Assembly: GCF_020165495.1 (NCBI RefSeq)
Contig: NZ_JAIUIE010000001.1
Location: forward strand, 434,001 to 498,000
From: Mesorhizobium sp. BR1-1-16
Lineage (GTDB): Bacteria > Pseudomonadota > Alphaproteobacteria > Rhizobiales > Kaistiaceae
Direction of reading: 5' to 3'
DNA length: 64,000 nucleotides
Every line of letters starts with the position of its first letter. Within the stretch, counting starts at the first letter, position 1. Positions 1 through 10,773 of the stretch are shown here, in pieces. Made by a program: the position numbers and the translations under genes. The notes under the pieces were generated by a model. It saw only the letters and a list, made by a program, of their open reading frames with translations, was not told the DNA's origin and did no database searches.

Positions 1-319
1 GATCCTGCCGGGTGCCGGCTGGTTCGAGCGCGAGGCCTATGATCTTTACGGCATTCTCTTCGTCGGCCATCCGGACCTGCGCCGCATCCTGACCGATTAT
101 GGTTTCGACGGTCATCCGCTGCGCAAGGATTTCCCGCTGACCGGCTATGTCGAGGTCCGCTATGACGACGAGCAGAAGCGCGTCGTCTATGAGCCGGTCC
201 GCCTCACCCAGGAATTTCGCGATTTCGACTTTCTCTCGCCTTGGGAGGGGACGGACTACGTCATCCCCGGCGACGAGAAGGCCAAGGAAACCGCTCCGCC
301 TGCAACGAAGCCGAGCTGA
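1..319 (+). CDS. nuoC: NADH-quinone oxidoreductase subunit C, 3' part
   Basis: This is the C-terminal part of the complex I peripheral-arm subunit NuoC (30-kDa subunit family). The reading frame enters at base 2 and ends with TGA at 317-319; the start lies outside the window. The translation contains the family signature around [14 protein letters not shown] and then [18 protein letters not shown], which are diagnostic of NuoC. About 105 residues are visible, ending in a short Lys/Pro/Ala tail. It sits 8 bp upstream of nuoD in the expected nuoC-nuoD order, so nuoA and nuoB are presumably just to the left. Its product joins NuoD in the hydrophilic arm that carries electrons towards quinone. 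Confidence 0.97.
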   Translation, partial: ILPGAGWFEREAYDLYGILFVGHPDLRRILTDYGFDGHPLRKDFPLTGYVEVRYDDEQKRVVYEPVRLTQEFRDFDFLSPWEGTDYVIPGDEKAKETAPPATKPS

Positions 320-327
320 GGCCCTGA

Positions 328-1518
328 ATGTCTGAAGCCCAGGTTCGCACCTTCAATATCAATTTCGGCCCCGAGCATCCCTCGGCGCATGGCGTGCTGC
401 GCCTTGTGCTGGAGCTCGACGGCGAAATCGTCGATCGCGTCGACCCGCATATCGGCCTGCTGCACCGCGGCACCGAGAAGCTCATCGAAGCCAAGACCTA
501 TCTGCAGGCTGTGCCCTATTTCGATCGGCTCGACTATGTCGCGCCGATGAATCAGGAGCATGCCTTCGCTCTCGCGGTCGAGAAGCTGCTCGAGATCGAA
601 GTGCCGAAGCGCGGCCAGCTGATCCGCGTCCTCTACAGCGAGATCGGCCGCTTGCTTTCGCATGTGCTGAACGTGACGACCTGGGCCATGGACTGCGGCG
701 CGCTGACGCCGCCGCTCTGGGGCTTCGAGGAACGCGAGAAGCTCATGATCTTCTACGAGCGTGCTTCCGGTTCGCGCATGCACGCCGCCTATTTCCGTCC
801 CGGCGGTGTTCATCAGGACCTGCCCGAGGCGCTGATCCGCGACATTGGTGATTTCTGCGACCCCTATCTGAAGCGTCTCGACGATCTCGACCGCCTCGTG
901 ACCGGCAACCGTATCTTCAAGCAGCGCAATGTCGATATCGGCGTCGTGACGCTCGAGGAAGCCTGGCGCTGGGCCTATTCGGGCGTGATGGTGAGGAGCT
1001 GTGGCGCGCCCTGGGATCTGCGCCGTTCGCAGCCCTATGAGTGCTATTCAGAACTCGATTTCGATATTCCGACCGGCTCGCATGGCGACTGCTACGATCG
1101 CTATCTCGTCCGCATGGAAGAGATGCGCCAATCGATCCGCATCATGAAGCAGTGCGTCGCGCGCCTTCTCGGTACCGAGCGCAGCGGTCCGGTGTCCTAT
1201 ACGGACAACAAGATCGTTCCGCCGAAGCGCGGCGAGATGAAGCGCTCGATGGAGGCGCTCATCCACCACTTCAAGCTCTATACCGAGGGCTACCACGTGC
1301 CGGCCGGCGAGGTTTATGCCGCCGTCGAGGCGCCGAAGGGCGAGTTCGGCGTCTATCTCGTCTCTGACGGCACCAACAAGCCCTATCGCTGCAAGATCCG
1401 CGCGCCCGGCTTCGCGCATCTCCAGTCGATGGACTTCCTCTGCCGCGGCCACATGCTGGCCGACGTCTCGGCGGTGCTGGGTTCGATCGACATCGTGTTC
1501 GGAGAGGTTGACCGCTGA
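328..1518 (+). CDS. nuoD: NADH-quinone oxidoreductase subunit D
   Basis: NuoD is the 49-kDa subunit of complex I and forms part of the quinone-binding pocket together with NuoB. The 396-residue product has the normal length and the family opening ([17 protein letters not shown]) with the conserved HRGTEKLIE segment near residue 47. The C-terminus ends [10 protein letters not shown], as is typical. The stop codon shares its last base with the first base of the nuoE start codon at 1518, which indicates translational coupling. It lies between nuoC and nuoE as expected. Identification is certain; no unusual residues were noticed. Confidence 0.98.
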   Translation: MSEAQVRTFNINFGPEHPSAHGVLRLVLELDGEIVDRVDPHIGLLHRGTEKLIEAKTYLQAVPYFDRLDYVAPMNQEHAFALAVEKLLEIEVPKRGQLIRVLYSEIGRLLSHVLNVTTWAMDCGALTPPLWGFEEREKLMIFYERASGSRMHAAYFRPGGVHQDLPEALIRDIGDFCDPYLKRLDDLDRLVTGNRIFKQRNVDIGVVTLEEAWRWAYSGVMVRSCGAPWDLRRSQPYECYSELDFDIPTGSHGDCYDRYLVRMEEMRQSIRIMKQCVARLLGTERSGPVSYTDNKIVPPKRGEMKRSMEALIHHFKLYTEGYHVPAGEVYAAVEAPKGEFGVYLVSDGTNKPYRCKIRAPGFAHLQSMDFLCRGHMLADVSAVLGSIDIVFGEVDR

Positions 1519-2435
1519 TGTCCGTTCGTCGTCTCGCATCCGAACAGCCCGAAAGCTTCGCGTTCACGCCGGAGAATCTCGTCTGGGCGGAGAAGCAGAT
1601 CCTGAAATTCCCCGCCGGGCGCCAGGCCTCGGCGGTGATCCCGATCCTGTGGCGCGTCCAGGAGCAGGAAGGTTGGATTTCCGAGCCGTCGATCCGCTTT
1701 GTCGGCGAGCTGCTCGACATGCCGTTCATCCGCGTGCTCGAGATCGCGACCTTCTACACGATGTTCCTGCTCGCTCCGGTAGGCCGGAAGGCGCATATCC
1801 AGGTCTGCGGCACCACGCCTTGCGCGCTGCGCGGCGCTGGTGATCTGCTCAAGGTCTGCCGCAGCCGCATCCATGCCGAGCCGCTGCATGTTTCGGCGAA
1901 CGGGGATCTCTCCTGGGAAGAGGTCGAGTGCCTCGGCGCCTGCGTCAACGCGCCGATGGTCCAGATCGTCCCGGATACCTATGAGGACCTCACCGTCGAG
2001 AGCTTCAACACGCTCATCGACGACATCGAGGCTGGCAAACCGCTGAAGCCCGGCCCGCAGGTCGATCGCTTCATGTCGATGCCGGTCGGTGGCCAGCGCG
2101 TTCTGGTCAGCGCGGAACTTTATGACGGCTCGATGATCGGCCAGGGCGCGGGTCTCGCCGCAGCCAAGGACGCGATCGCCGCACGCGCCAAGGCGGCCGA
2201 GGAAGCAAAACTCGCCGAAGAAGCCAAGGTCGCCGAAGAGGCAAGGGCTGCCGAAGCTGCCAAGGCCGATCCGGCGCCGGCCAAGGATCCGGTCGCTCCG
2301 GCCGTCGAGATCCAGGGCGAGGCGGACAAGGAAAAGGTTCCGAACCAGGTCGACCAGTCGAAGCCGGCGTCCGATCCGTCGGTTCGTCCGGACGCGGGCA
2401 AGGTAGAAGTGTCCCAGTCGGGCAAGAAGGATTGA
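1518..2435 (+). CDS. nuoE: NADH-quinone oxidoreductase subunit E with long charged tail
   Basis: NuoE is the 24-kDa thioredoxin-fold subunit that carries the [2Fe-2S] cluster N1a in the NADH-dehydrogenase module. The four ligands are visible as C97 and C102 (CGTTPC) and C138 and C142 (CLGAC). The core occupies roughly residues 1-220. The remaining residues, about 221-305, form a low-complexity Ala/Glu/Lys then Pro/Asp/Lys-rich tail that is not part of the fold; enterobacterial NuoE is only about 165 residues. The gene overlaps the nuoD stop by one base and is followed by nuoF after 9 bp. Core identity is certain; the function of the tail is unknown. Confidence 0.97.
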   Translation: MSVRRLASEQPESFAFTPENLVWAEKQILKFPAGRQASAVIPILWRVQEQEGWISEPSIRFVGELLDMPFIRVLEIATFYTMFLLAPVGRKAHIQVCGTTPCALRGAGDLLKVCRSRIHAEPLHVSANGDLSWEEVECLGACVNAPMVQIVPDTYEDLTVESFNTLIDDIEAGKPLKPGPQVDRFMSMPVGGQRVLVSAELYDGSMIGQGAGLAAAKDAIAARAKAAEEAKLAEEAKVAEEARAAEAAKADPAPAKDPVAPAVEIQGEADKEKVPNQVDQSKPASDPSVRPDAGKVEVSQSGKKD

Positions 2436-2444
2436 GGGCGGACC

Positions 2445-3752
2445 ATGCTGGCTGACAAGGACCGCATCTTTACGAACATCTACGGCGCCAAGGATTGGGG
2501 CCTTCAGGGCGCGCTGAAGCGCGGCTCATGGGATGGCACCAAGACCATTTTGGAAGCCGGCCGCGACTGGATCGTCGACCAGATGAAGGCCTCGGGCCTC
2601 CGCGGTCGCGGCGGCGCGGGCTTCTCGACCGGCCTCAAATGGTCGTTCATGCCGAAGGTCAATGATGGCCGCCCGCACTATCTCGTCATCAATGCCGACG
2701 AGTCGGAGCCGGGCACCTGCAAGGATCGCGAGATCCTGCGCCATGATCCGCATCATCTCGTCGAGGGCGCGCTGATCGCCTCCTTCGCGATGGGTGCCCA
2801 TGTCGCCTACATCTATGTCCGCGGCGAGTTCATCCGCGAGCGTGAGCATCTGCAGGCGGCGATCGATCAGGCCTATGAGGCACGCCTCATCGGCAAGAAC
2901 AATGTCCATGGCTGGGACATGGACATCTATGTCGCCCACGGCGCCGGCGCTTATATCTGCGGCGAGGAAACCGCGCTGCTGGAGAGCCTCGAGGGCAAGA
3001 AGGGCCAGCCGCGCCTGAAGCCGCCATTCCCGGCCAATGTCGGCCTCTATGGCTGCCCGACCACGGTCAACAATGTCGAGAGCATCGCGGTTGCGCCGAC
3101 CATTCTTCGGCGCGGTGCGGCGTGGTTTTCCTCGATCGGCCGGCCCAACAATGTCGGCACCAAGCTGTTCGGCATTTCCGGCCATGTGAACACGCCCTGC
3201 ATCGTCGAAGAGGCGATGGGCATTCCCTTCCGCGAGCTGATCGAGAAGCATGGCGGCGGCGTCCGCGGCGGCTGGGACAATCTCCTCGCGATCATCCCCG
3301 GCGGCGCATCCTGCCCGATCATTCCGGCCAAGGATTGCGAAGAGCTGATCATGGATTTCGACGGCACCCGCGCGGTGAAGTCGAGCTTCGGCACGGCCGG
3401 CGTCCTCGTCATGGACAAGTCGACCGACGTGATCCGCGCGATCGCCCGCATCTCGGCCTTCTTCAAGCATGAGAGCTGCGGCCAGTGCACGCCCTGCCGC
3501 GAGGGCACGGGCTGGATGTGGCGCGTGCTTGATCGCATGGCGCGCGGCGAGGCCGAGAAGCGCGAGATCGACATGCTGCTGCAGGTCACGACCCAGATCG
3601 AGGGTCACACGATCTGCGCGCTCGGCGATGCGGCCGCCTGGCCGGTGCAAGGTCTGATCCGTCATTTCCGTCCGCTCATCGAAGAGCGGATTGATCTCTA
3701 TTCGGCCAATCCGAAGCCGATCGAGCGCGAGATGATGGAAGCGGCGGAGTAG
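2445..3752 (+). CDS. nuoF: NADH-quinone oxidoreductase subunit F
   Basis: NuoF (51-kDa subunit) binds NADH and FMN and holds [4Fe-4S] cluster N3, so it is the entry point for electrons into complex I. The 435-residue product has the glycine-rich FMN/NADH segments [10 protein letters not shown] at 51-60 and [19 protein letters not shown] at 166-184. The cluster ligands are C345, C348 and C351 (CGQCTPC) plus C391. Length and order are normal. It is followed after 4 bp by a pentapeptide-repeat gene rather than directly by nuoG. Confidence 0.98.
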   Translation: MLADKDRIFTNIYGAKDWGLQGALKRGSWDGTKTILEAGRDWIVDQMKASGLRGRGGAGFSTGLKWSFMPKVNDGRPHYLVINADESEPGTCKDREILRHDPHHLVEGALIASFAMGAHVAYIYVRGEFIREREHLQAAIDQAYEARLIGKNNVHGWDMDIYVAHGAGAYICGEETALLESLEGKKGQPRLKPPFPANVGLYGCPTTVNNVESIAVAPTILRRGAAWFSSIGRPNNVGTKLFGISGHVNTPCIVEEAMGIPFRELIEKHGGGVRGGWDNLLAIIPGGASCPIIPAKDCEELIMDFDGTRAVKSSFGTAGVLVMDKSTDVIRAIARISAFFKHESCGQCTPCREGTGWMWRVLDRMARGEAEKREIDMLLQVTTQIEGHTICALGDAAAWPVQGLIRHFRPLIEERIDLYSANPKPIEREMMEAAE

Positions 3753-3756
3753 GGGG

Positions 3757-4092
3757 ATGAGGCTCGACGGCGTCATCGAGAAGTTGGAGGTCAACAGGTC
3801 GACCCTTGCGGGTTCGAACTTTGTCGACGTCAATCTTTCGGGCGCCTCGTTCGATGATGTGAACATGTCGGGCTGGACGGCGAAGAACGTCAACCTGGCG
3901 GGTTTCTCCGTCGAAGACGCGAATATTTCGGGAGCGCGCATCACCGACGTGAATCTGTCGGGCGCGAGGCTGTCGAAGGTCAATCTGATGGGCGTATCGA
4001 TCGAGGGCTGCCTGATTGAAGGCGCCAGGGTCGACGGGGTCCTGATATCCGAATTGCAGGCCGCCTATCATGCGGCGCAAGAGGCGAAGTAA
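3757..4092 (+). CDS. small pentapeptide-repeat protein inside the nuo operon
   Basis: This 111-residue protein is built almost entirely of ten-residue units of the form D-V-N-L-S-G-A-x-x-x. About seven units run from roughly residue 22 to 96, with N(L/M/I)SG at regular spacing, which is the pentapeptide-repeat pattern expected to form a right-handed quadrilateral beta-helix. There is no signal peptide or membrane segment. It lies 4 bp after nuoF, and its TAA stop shares a base with the nuoG start, so it is cotranscribed and coupled to complex I genes. It is not a recognised core complex I subunit. An accessory or assembly role is an inference from position only. Confidence 0.85.
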   Translation: MRLDGVIEKLEVNRSTLAGSNFVDVNLSGASFDDVNMSGWTAKNVNLAGFSVEDANISGARITDVNLSGARLSKVNLMGVSIEGCLIEGARVDGVLISELQAAYHAAQEAK

Positions 4093-6185
4093 TGGCCAAG
4101 ATCATCGTTGACGGCATCGAAGTGGACGTCCCGCCGGACTACACGCTGCTGCAGGCCGCGGAAGCGGCCGGCGCGGAAGTGCCGCGCTTCTGCTTCCACG
4201 AACGGCTGTCGATCGCCGGCAATTGCCGCATGTGCCTTGTCGAGGTGAAGGGCGGCCCGCCGAAGCCGACGGCTTCCTGCGCCATGAATGTCCGCGATCT
4301 CCGGCCCGGGCCGAATGGCGAGCCGCCGGTCATGCTCACCAAGTCGCCGATGGTGAAGAAGGCGCGCGAAGGCGTGATGGAGTTCCTGCTGATCAACCAC
4401 CCGCTCGATTGCCCGATCTGCGATCAGGGTGGCGAGTGCGATCTGCAGGACCAGGCCATGGCCTATGGCGTCGACAAGAACCGCTTCGCCGAGAACAAGC
4501 GCGCCGTCGAGGACAAATATATCGGCCCGCTCGTGAAGACGTCGATGAACCGCTGCATCCATTGCACGCGCTGCGTCCGTTTCACGACCGAAGTCGCGGG
4601 CATCTCCGAGATGGGCCTGATTGGCCGCGGCGAGGACGCCGAGATCACTACCTATCTCGAAAAGGCGCTTTCGTCGGAACTGCAGGGCAATGTCATCGAC
4701 CTCTGCCCGGTCGGCGCGCTGACCTCGAAGCCCTATGCCTTCCACGCCCGTCCGTGGGAACTGGTCAAGACCGAGGCGATCGACGTCATGGACGCCGTCG
4801 GCTCGAACATCCGCGTCGATGTGCGCGGCCGCGAAGTGATGCGCATCCTGCCGCGTCTCAACGAGTCTGTGAACGAGGAGTGGATTTCCGACAAGTCGCG
4901 TTTCGTCTGGGACGGCCTGCGTACGCAGCGTCTCGATCGGCCCTACCTCCGCGTCGGCGGCAAGCTGCGCCCTGCCTCATGGGGCGAGGCGTTCGCCGCG
5001 ATCGCCGGCAAGGTCAAGGCGACGGCGGGCAATCGCATCGGCGCCATCGGCGGCGATCTCGCTTCGGTGGAGGATCTCTTCGCGCTGAAGCAGCTGCTCG
5101 TCTCGCTCGGCTCCGGCAATTTCGACATCCGCCAGGATGGCGCCGCGCTCGACCCGTCGAATGGCCGGGCGAGCTATGTCTTCAATCCGACCATCGCCGG
5201 CATCGAGCAGGCCGACCTGATCCTCATCGTCGGCGCCAATCCGCGCCGCGAGGCCTCGGTGCTGAACGCGCGCATTCGCAAGCGCTGGCGTGCTGGCGGC
5301 GTTCGCATCGGCGTCATTGGCGAGCAGGCCGACCTGACCTACCCCTATGAATATCTCGGCGCCGGCACCGATACGCTCACCGAAATCGCGGCGGGTCGTC
5401 TCGCTTTTGGCGTAGCGCTCGCCAAGGCCAAGCGGCCGATCGTCATCGTCGGGCAGGGCGCGCTCGCGGGAGCGGCCGGCGCCGGCGTGCTCGCAACTGC
5501 CGCTGCCATCGCAACGGCCGAAGGCCGTGACGAAGGCTGGAACGGTCTTGCGGTTCTTCATACAGCGGCCTCGCGCGTCGGCGGCCTCGATGTCGGCTTC
5601 GTGCCAGCGTCGGGCGGGCTCGACACGGCGGGCATGGTCAAGGCGGCGGGGGCAGGGGATCTCGACGTTCTTTTCCTGCTTGGCGCCGACGAGATCGATA
5701 CCGAAGCGCTCGGCGCTGCGTTCGTGGTCTATATCGGCACGCATGGCGATCAGGGCGCACACCGCGCCGACGTCATCCTGCCGGCGGCTGCCTATACCGA
5801 GAAGTCGGGCACCTATGTAAACACCGAGGGCCGCGTCCAGCTCTCCAACCGCGCCTCGTTCCCGCCGGGAGATGCGCGCGAGGATTGGGCGATCCTGCGG
5901 GCGCTGTCGGATGTTGTCGGCCACAGGCTGCCTTATGACTCGCTCGCCGAACTGCGCCGCGTCCTCTATGCGGCCTATCCGCATCTTCAGATGATCGATC
6001 ATGTCGAGCCCGTTGGGCTCGGCGATGTCGCGGCGCTGGCCAGTTTGGCTGGCAGCCTCGCCAGCACGGCGTTCAGGAATCCGATCGCCGATTTCTACCT
6101 GACCAATCCGATTGCCCGCGCATCCGCCGTGATGGCGGAATGTTCCGCGCTGGCGGCCGGCCTGGTCGCGGCGGCAGCGGAGTGA
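4092..6185 (+). CDS. nuoG: NADH-quinone oxidoreductase subunit G
   Basis: NuoG (75-kDa subunit) is the largest peripheral-arm subunit and carries clusters N1b, N4 and N5. The N-terminal [2Fe-2S] ligands are C34, C45, C48 and C63. The His-Cys set is H103, C107, C110 and C116, and the second [4Fe-4S] set is C155, C158, C161 and C205. The rest, to residue 697, is a molybdopterin-oxidoreductase-like domain without an obvious cofactor site, as usual in this family. The set C-x2-C-x3-C-x27-C that binds cluster N7 in some enterobacteria was not seen. The start overlaps the previous stop by one base. Confidence 0.98.
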   Translation: MAKIIVDGIEVDVPPDYTLLQAAEAAGAEVPRFCFHERLSIAGNCRMCLVEVKGGPPKPTASCAMNVRDLRPGPNGEPPVMLTKSPMVKKAREGVMEFLLINHPLDCPICDQGGECDLQDQAMAYGVDKNRFAENKRAVEDKYIGPLVKTSMNRCIHCTRCVRFTTEVAGISEMGLIGRGEDAEITTYLEKALSSELQGNVIDLCPVGALTSKPYAFHARPWELVKTEAIDVMDAVGSNIRVDVRGREVMRILPRLNESVNEEWISDKSRFVWDGLRTQRLDRPYLRVGGKLRPASWGEAFAAIAGKVKATAGNRIGAIGGDLASVEDLFALKQLLVSLGSGNFDIRQDGAALDPSNGRASYVFNPTIAGIEQADLILIVGANPRREASVLNARIRKRWRAGGVRIGVIGEQADLTYPYEYLGAGTDTLTEIAAGRLAFGVALAKAKRPIVIVGQGALAGAAGAGVLATAAAIATAEGRDEGWNGLAVLHTAASRVGGLDVGFVPASGGLDTAGMVKAAGAGDLDVLFLLGADEIDTEALGAAFVVYIGTHGDQGAHRADVILPAAAYTEKSGTYVNTEGRVQLSNRASFPPGDAREDWAILRALSDVVGHRLPYDSLAELRRVLYAAYPHLQMIDHVEPVGLGDVAALASLAGSLASTAFRNPIADFYLTNPIARASAVMAECSALAAGLVAAAAE

Positions 6186-6192
6186 GGGGCGC

Positions 6193-7239
6193 ATGAACGG
6201 TTTCGTCGACAGCTACCTGATCCCGGGTGCCATTCTCATCGGCCAGAGCCTTCTGGTTCTGGTGCTGCTGCTGGTCTCGATCGCCTTCATCCTGCTGGCC
6301 GATCGCAAGATCTGGGCTGCAGTGCAGATGCGCCGTGGACCGAATGTCGTGGGCCCGTTCGGCCTGCTGCAATCCTTCGCCGATCTGCTGAAGTTCGTAT
6401 TCAAGGAGCCGGTGATCCCGTCCAGCTCCAACAAGGGTATCTTCCTTCTGGCGCCGCTCGTCACTGTGACGCTGGCGCTGGCTGGATGGGCGGTGATCCC
6501 GTTCAATGCAGGCTGGGTGATCGCCAACATCAATGTCGGCATCCTCTATCTGCTCGCGATCTCCTCGCTCGGTGTCTATGGCATCATCATGGGCGGCTGG
6601 GCGTCGAACTCGAAATATCCGTTCCTGTCTTCGCTGCGTGCCGCCGCGCAGATGGTTTCCTATGAGGTCTCGATCGGCTTTGTGCTGGTCGGCGTGCTGC
6701 TCTGCGTCGGCTCGCTCAACATCTCCGATGTCGTGCTGTCGCAGCAGACGGGTTTGGGCACCAAGCTCGGCCTTCCCGGCAGCTTCCTCGACTGGCACTT
6801 CGTGCCGCTGTTCCCGCTGTTCATCATCTTCTTCATCTCGGCACTGGCCGAGACGAACCGCCCGCCTTTCGACCTCGTCGAGGCCGAGTCCGAGCTCGTT
6901 GCCGGCTTCATGTCGGAATACGGCTCGACGCCGTACATGATGTTCATGCTCGGCGAATATGCGTCGATCTGCCTGATGTGCGCGATGACGACGATCTTGT
7001 TCCTCGGGGGCTGGCTGCCGCCGTTCAACTTCGTGCCGTTCACGTGGGTGCCCGGCATCATCTGGTTCGTCCTCAAGGCACTGCTCTGCTTCTTCATGTT
7101 CGCGATGGTCAAGGCCTTCGTCCCGCGCTATCGCTACGACCAACTGATGCGCCTCGGCTGGAAGGTGTTCCTGCCGATCTCGCTGGGCATGGTCGTCGTG
7201 GTCGCCGCCGTTCTTCAGATCATGGGATGGGCTCCCTAA
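6193..7239 (+). CDS. nuoH: NADH-quinone oxidoreductase subunit H
   Basis: NuoH (ND1) is the membrane subunit at the junction of the two complex I arms and forms the quinone entry channel. The 348-residue product is rich in membrane helices and contains the family motifs [14 protein letters not shown] near residue 47 and [20 protein letters not shown] near 220, which holds the conserved acidic loop. The last base of its stop codon is the first base of the nuoI ATG. Length and position are typical. Confidence 0.98.
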   Translation: MNGFVDSYLIPGAILIGQSLLVLVLLLVSIAFILLADRKIWAAVQMRRGPNVVGPFGLLQSFADLLKFVFKEPVIPSSSNKGIFLLAPLVTVTLALAGWAVIPFNAGWVIANINVGILYLLAISSLGVYGIIMGGWASNSKYPFLSSLRAAAQMVSYEVSIGFVLVGVLLCVGSLNISDVVLSQQTGLGTKLGLPGSFLDWHFVPLFPLFIIFFISALAETNRPPFDLVEAESELVAGFMSEYGSTPYMMFMLGEYASICLMCAMTTILFLGGWLPPFNFVPFTWVPGIIWFVLKALLCFFMFAMVKAFVPRYRYDQLMRLGWKVFLPISLGMVVVVAAVLQIMGWAP

Positions 7240-7727
7240 TGCGCCTCGACCAGACTGCGAAATCCCTCTTCCTGACCGAGTTCGTCTCGGCGTTCTTCCT
7301 GGCGATGCGCTATTTCTTCGAGCCGAAGAAGACGCTGAACTATCCCTATGAGAAGGGTGCGATCAGCCCGCGCTTCCGCGGCGAGCATGCGCTGCGCCGC
7401 TATCCGAACGGCGAGGAGCGTTGCATCGCCTGCAAGCTGTGCGAGGCAATCTGCCCCGCGCAGGCGATCACGATCGAAGCCGGCCCGCGTCGCAATGACG
7501 GCACGCGCCGCACCACCCGTTACGACATCGACATGGTGAAGTGCATCTATTGCGGCTTCTGCCAGGAAGCCTGCCCGGTCGACGCCATCGTCGAGGGTCC
7601 GAACTTCGAGTTCGCGACCGAGACCCGCGAGGAGCTTTACTATGACAAGGAGAAGCTGCTTGCGAATGGCGATCGCTGGGAACGGGAAATCGCCCAGAAC
7701 ATCAGCATCGACGCGCCGTATCGGTGA
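7239..7727 (+). CDS. nuoI: NADH-quinone oxidoreductase subunit I
   Basis: NuoI (23-kDa subunit) carries clusters N6a and N6b, two [4Fe-4S] clusters leading to NuoB. The 162-residue product has two CxxCxxCxxxCP motifs: C62, C65, C68, C72 and C102, C105, C108, C112. The ATG at 7239 overlaps the nuoH stop and gives the expected start ([12 protein letters not shown]). An open frame continues upstream inside nuoH but has no support. The C-terminal [15 protein letters not shown] ending is typical of alphaproteobacterial NuoI. Confidence 0.97.
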   Translation: MRLDQTAKSLFLTEFVSAFFLAMRYFFEPKKTLNYPYEKGAISPRFRGEHALRRYPNGEERCIACKLCEAICPAQAITIEAGPRRNDGTRRTTRYDIDMVKCIYCGFCQEACPVDAIVEGPNFEFATETREELYYDKEKLLANGDRWEREIAQNISIDAPYR

Positions 7728-7733
7728 GCGATC

Positions 7734-8342
7734 ATGATCATTCACACCCTTTTCTTCTACCTGTTCTCGGCGATCACAATCGCTTCCGGCCTGATGGTCG
7801 TATCGGCGAGGAACCCCGTCCATTCGGTCCTGTTCCTGATCCTCGCCTTCTTTAACGCCGCGGGCCTTTTCGTCCTGCTCGGCGCCGAATTCCTCGCCAT
7901 GCTGCTGGTCGTGGTCTATGTCGGCGCGGTGGCGGTGCTGTTCCTTTTCGTCGTGATGATGCTGGACGTCGATTTCGTCGAGCTGCGCCAGGGCTTCCTG
8001 CAATATCTGCCGGTTGGCGCGTTGGTCGGCATCGTGCTGCTGGCGGAACTGCTGATCGGCCTCTCGGGCTGGACCTTCGCGCCTGAAGCCATCGCGACCG
8101 CGACATCGCCGATCCCCAATCCGGCTGAGGTCTCGAACACCGCGGCGATCGGCCATCTGCTGTACACGCATTACATCTTCTTCTTCCAAGTCGCGGGCTT
8201 CGTGCTGCTCGTCGCGATGATCGGCGCGATCGTGCTGACGCTGCGCCACAAGCCGAACGTCAAGCGCCAGGTCATCGCCGACCAGGTGTCGCGGTCGCAG
8301 AAGGTGGACATGCATGCGGTCAAGCCCGGCCAGGGCGTCTAG
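7734..8342 (+). CDS. nuoJ: NADH-quinone oxidoreductase subunit J
   Basis: NuoJ (ND6) is a small membrane subunit of complex I. The 202-residue product has about five hydrophobic segments and the conserved motif around [28 protein letters not shown], which includes the pi-bulge helix of this family. The last ~30 residues are hydrophilic ([10 protein letters not shown] and onwards). It starts 6 bp after nuoI and is followed by nuoK after 20 bp. Confidence 0.97.
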   Translation: MIIHTLFFYLFSAITIASGLMVVSARNPVHSVLFLILAFFNAAGLFVLLGAEFLAMLLVVVYVGAVAVLFLFVVMMLDVDFVELRQGFLQYLPVGALVGIVLLAELLIGLSGWTFAPEAIATATSPIPNPAEVSNTAAIGHLLYTHYIFFFQVAGFVLLVAMIGAIVLTLRHKPNVKRQVIADQVSRSQKVDMHAVKPGQGV

Positions 8343-8362
8343 AGAGGGAACGGATCACAATC

Positions 8363-8671
8363 ATGGAGATCGGTCTCCCCCACTATCTGGCGGTCGCGGC
8401 GATCCTGTTCACGATCGGCGTGTTCGGCATCTTCATCAACCGCAAGAACGTCATCGTCATCCTGATGTCCATCGAGCTGATCCTGCTCGCCGTGAACATC
8501 AATTTCGTGGCGTTTTCCTCGTTCCTCGGCGATCTCGTCGGCCAGATCTTCGCGCTGTTCGTGCTGACCGTCGCTGCCGCTGAAGCAGCGATCGGCCTCG
8601 CCATCCTCGTGGTCTACTTCCGCAATCGTGGTTCGATCGCGGTCGAAGACATCAATCTGATGAAGGGCTGA
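8363..8671 (+). CDS. nuoK: NADH-quinone oxidoreductase subunit K
   Basis: NuoK (ND4L) is a three-helix membrane subunit of the proton-translocating arm. The 102-residue product has the normal length. It carries the two membrane-buried glutamates of the family, in the [14 protein letters not shown] and [16 protein letters not shown] segments. The ATG is preceded by GAGAGGGAACGG, which can serve as a ribosome binding site. nuoL follows 7 bp downstream. Confidence 0.97.
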   Translation: MEIGLPHYLAVAAILFTIGVFGIFINRKNVIVILMSIELILLAVNINFVAFSSFLGDLVGQIFALFVLTVAAAEAAIGLAILVVYFRNRGSIAVEDINLMKG

Positions 8672-8678
8672 GGCTCCG

Positions 8679-10760
8679 ATGTATTCCGCGATCGTCTTCC
8701 TTCCACTCATCGGCGCCATCATCGCCGGCGTGATCGCGCTTTCGGGCAGCTACCGCGCCGCGATGGTCGGCGCGCCGGCCGAGGGCAGCGACGCTGGCCA
8801 CCATGATCATGCCGCCCTCGCACATGACGACCATGGCCACGATGCGCACGCGCATGACGATCACGGCCATGGTCATGACGATCATGCGCCAGCGGCGCCC
8901 GGCTCGCGTCCGGCCGAGATCATCACGACCGGTTTCCTGTTCATTTCGGCCATTCTCGCCTGGATCGCATTCCTGACGGTGACCGCGCCGAGCGGCGAGC
9001 CTGTCTTTGTGAACGTGCTGCCCTGGGTGACTTCCGGCACGCTCTCCTTCAACTGGGCGTTCCGCATCGACACGCTCACCTCGGTGATGCTCATTCTGGT
9101 GACGACGGTCTCCTCGCTCGTCCACCTCTATTCATGGGCCTATATGGCCCATGACGAGCACCGACCGCGCTTCTTCGCCTATCTGTCGCTGTTCACCTTC
9201 GCCATGCTGATGCTGGTGACCTCCGACAACCTCGTGCAGATGTTCTTCGGTTGGGAAGGCGTGGGCCTCGCCTCCTATCTGCTCATCGGTTTCTGGTTCA
9301 AGCGCCCGTCGGCCAATGCCGCTGCGATCAAGGCCTTCGTGGTCAATCGCGTCGGCGATTTCGGCTTCGCGCTCGGCATTTTCGGCATCTTCGTCCTCTT
9401 CAACTCGGTCGATTTCCAGACGATCTTCGCCAATGCGGGCGGAGCCGTCGGCACGAAGCTGCATTTCCTGTCCTGGGATTTCGACGCTCTGACCACCGTC
9501 TGCTTGCTGCTGTTCGTCGGTGCCATGGGCAAGTCGGCGCAGTTTCTGCTGCACACCTGGCTGCCGGACGCGATGGAAGGCCCGACCCCGGTCTCGGCGC
9601 TGATCCATGCCGCCACCATGGTGACGGCTGGCGTCTTCATGGTCGCGCGCATGTCGCCGCTGTTCGGCCTGTCGGAAACGGCGCTGACAGTTGTCACGTT
9701 CTTCGGCGCGACGACGTGCTTCTTCGCGGCGACGATCGGACTGGTCCAGAACGACATCAAGCGCGTGATCGCCTATTCGACCTGCTCGCAGCTCGGCTAC
9801 ATGTTTGTCGGCCTCGGCACGGGTGCGTTCGCGACCGGCATCTTCCATCTCCTGACGCACGGCTTCTTCAAGGCGCTCCTGTTCCTCTGCGCCGGCTCGG
9901 TGATCCATGCGGTCAGCGGCGAGCAGGACATGCGCAAGATGGGCGGCCTTCGCAAGCACCTGCCGATCACTTACTGGGCGATGATCGCCGGCACGCTCGC
10001 GATCACAGGCTTCCCATTCACGGCCGGCTACTTCTCGAAGGACGCCATCATCGAGGCGGCCTATGTCGCAGAGAACCCGCTCGCCGGCTATGCCTGGTTC
10101 CTGACGGTCGCGGCGGCGCTGCTGACGTCGTTCTATTCATGGCGTCTGATCTTCATGACCTTCCACGGCAAGCCGCGCGCTTCGGAAGAGGTCATGGCCC
10201 ATGTGCATGAATCGCCGAAGTCGATGACGATACCGTTGATCGTGCTGTCGCTCGGCGCGCTGTTCGCTGGCATGATCTTCGAGAACCGGTTCATCGGCGA
10301 AGGCTATGCCGAGTTCTGGAAGAGCGCGCTGTTCACCAATCCGGACAATCATGTCCTCCATGCCATGCATGAGATGTCGGAATGGGTGAAACTCGCGCCG
10401 ACCCTGATGATGGTGATCGGCTTCGCGCTCACCTACTGGTTCTATATCCGCTCGCCCGAGGTGCCGAAGCGCCTCGCCGAGGAGCAGCCGCTGCTTTACC
10501 GGTTCCTGCTCAACAAGTGGTATTTCGACGAGCTCTACGATTTCCTGTTCGTCCGCCCGGCGAAGTGGCTCGGCCGCTTCCTCTGGAAGAAGGGCGATGG
10601 CTGGCTGATCGACGGCTTCGGTCCGGACGGTATTTCCGCCCGCGTCGTGGACGTCACCAAGCGCGTCGTCCGTCTCGAGACCGGCTACGTCTACCACTAT
10701 GCCTTTGCCATGCTGATCGGCGTCTCGGCGCTTGTCACATGGATGATGTTCGCGCGCTGA
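8679..10760 (+). CDS. nuoL: NADH-quinone oxidoreductase subunit L with His-rich loop
   Basis: NuoL (ND5) is the distal antiporter-like subunit of complex I with a long lateral helix. The 693-residue product has the family core ([48 protein letters not shown]), including the glutamate and lysine residues of the proton channel. Between the first and second hydrophobic segments there is a loop at about residues 41-69 in which 12 of 29 residues are histidine, alternating with Asp, Gly and Ala. This loop is absent from enterobacterial NuoL. The gene lies between nuoK and nuoM with short gaps. Confidence 0.97.
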   Translation: MYSAIVFLPLIGAIIAGVIALSGSYRAAMVGAPAEGSDAGHHDHAALAHDDHGHDAHAHDDHGHGHDDHAPAAPGSRPAEIITTGFLFISAILAWIAFLTVTAPSGEPVFVNVLPWVTSGTLSFNWAFRIDTLTSVMLILVTTVSSLVHLYSWAYMAHDEHRPRFFAYLSLFTFAMLMLVTSDNLVQMFFGWEGVGLASYLLIGFWFKRPSANAAAIKAFVVNRVGDFGFALGIFGIFVLFNSVDFQTIFANAGGAVGTKLHFLSWDFDALTTVCLLLFVGAMGKSAQFLLHTWLPDAMEGPTPVSALIHAATMVTAGVFMVARMSPLFGLSETALTVVTFFGATTCFFAATIGLVQNDIKRVIAYSTCSQLGYMFVGLGTGAFATGIFHLLTHGFFKALLFLCAGSVIHAVSGEQDMRKMGGLRKHLPITYWAMIAGTLAITGFPFTAGYFSKDAIIEAAYVAENPLAGYAWFLTVAAALLTSFYSWRLIFMTFHGKPRASEEVMAHVHESPKSMTIPLIVLSLGALFAGMIFENRFIGEGYAEFWKSALFTNPDNHVLHAMHEMSEWVKLAPTLMMVIGFALTYWFYIRSPEVPKRLAEEQPLLYRFLLNKWYFDELYDFLFVRPAKWLGRFLWKKGDGWLIDGFGPDGISARVVDVTKRVVRLETGYVYHYAFAMLIGVSALVTWMMFAR

Positions 10761-10773
10761 GGATTTGACCTAA

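Noticed and set aside
8799-8885. Repetitive CATGAC/CATGGC units considered as a tandem DNA repeat or CRISPR-like array
   Set aside because: They encode the in-frame His-rich loop of NuoL; spacing is irregular and there are no spacers.
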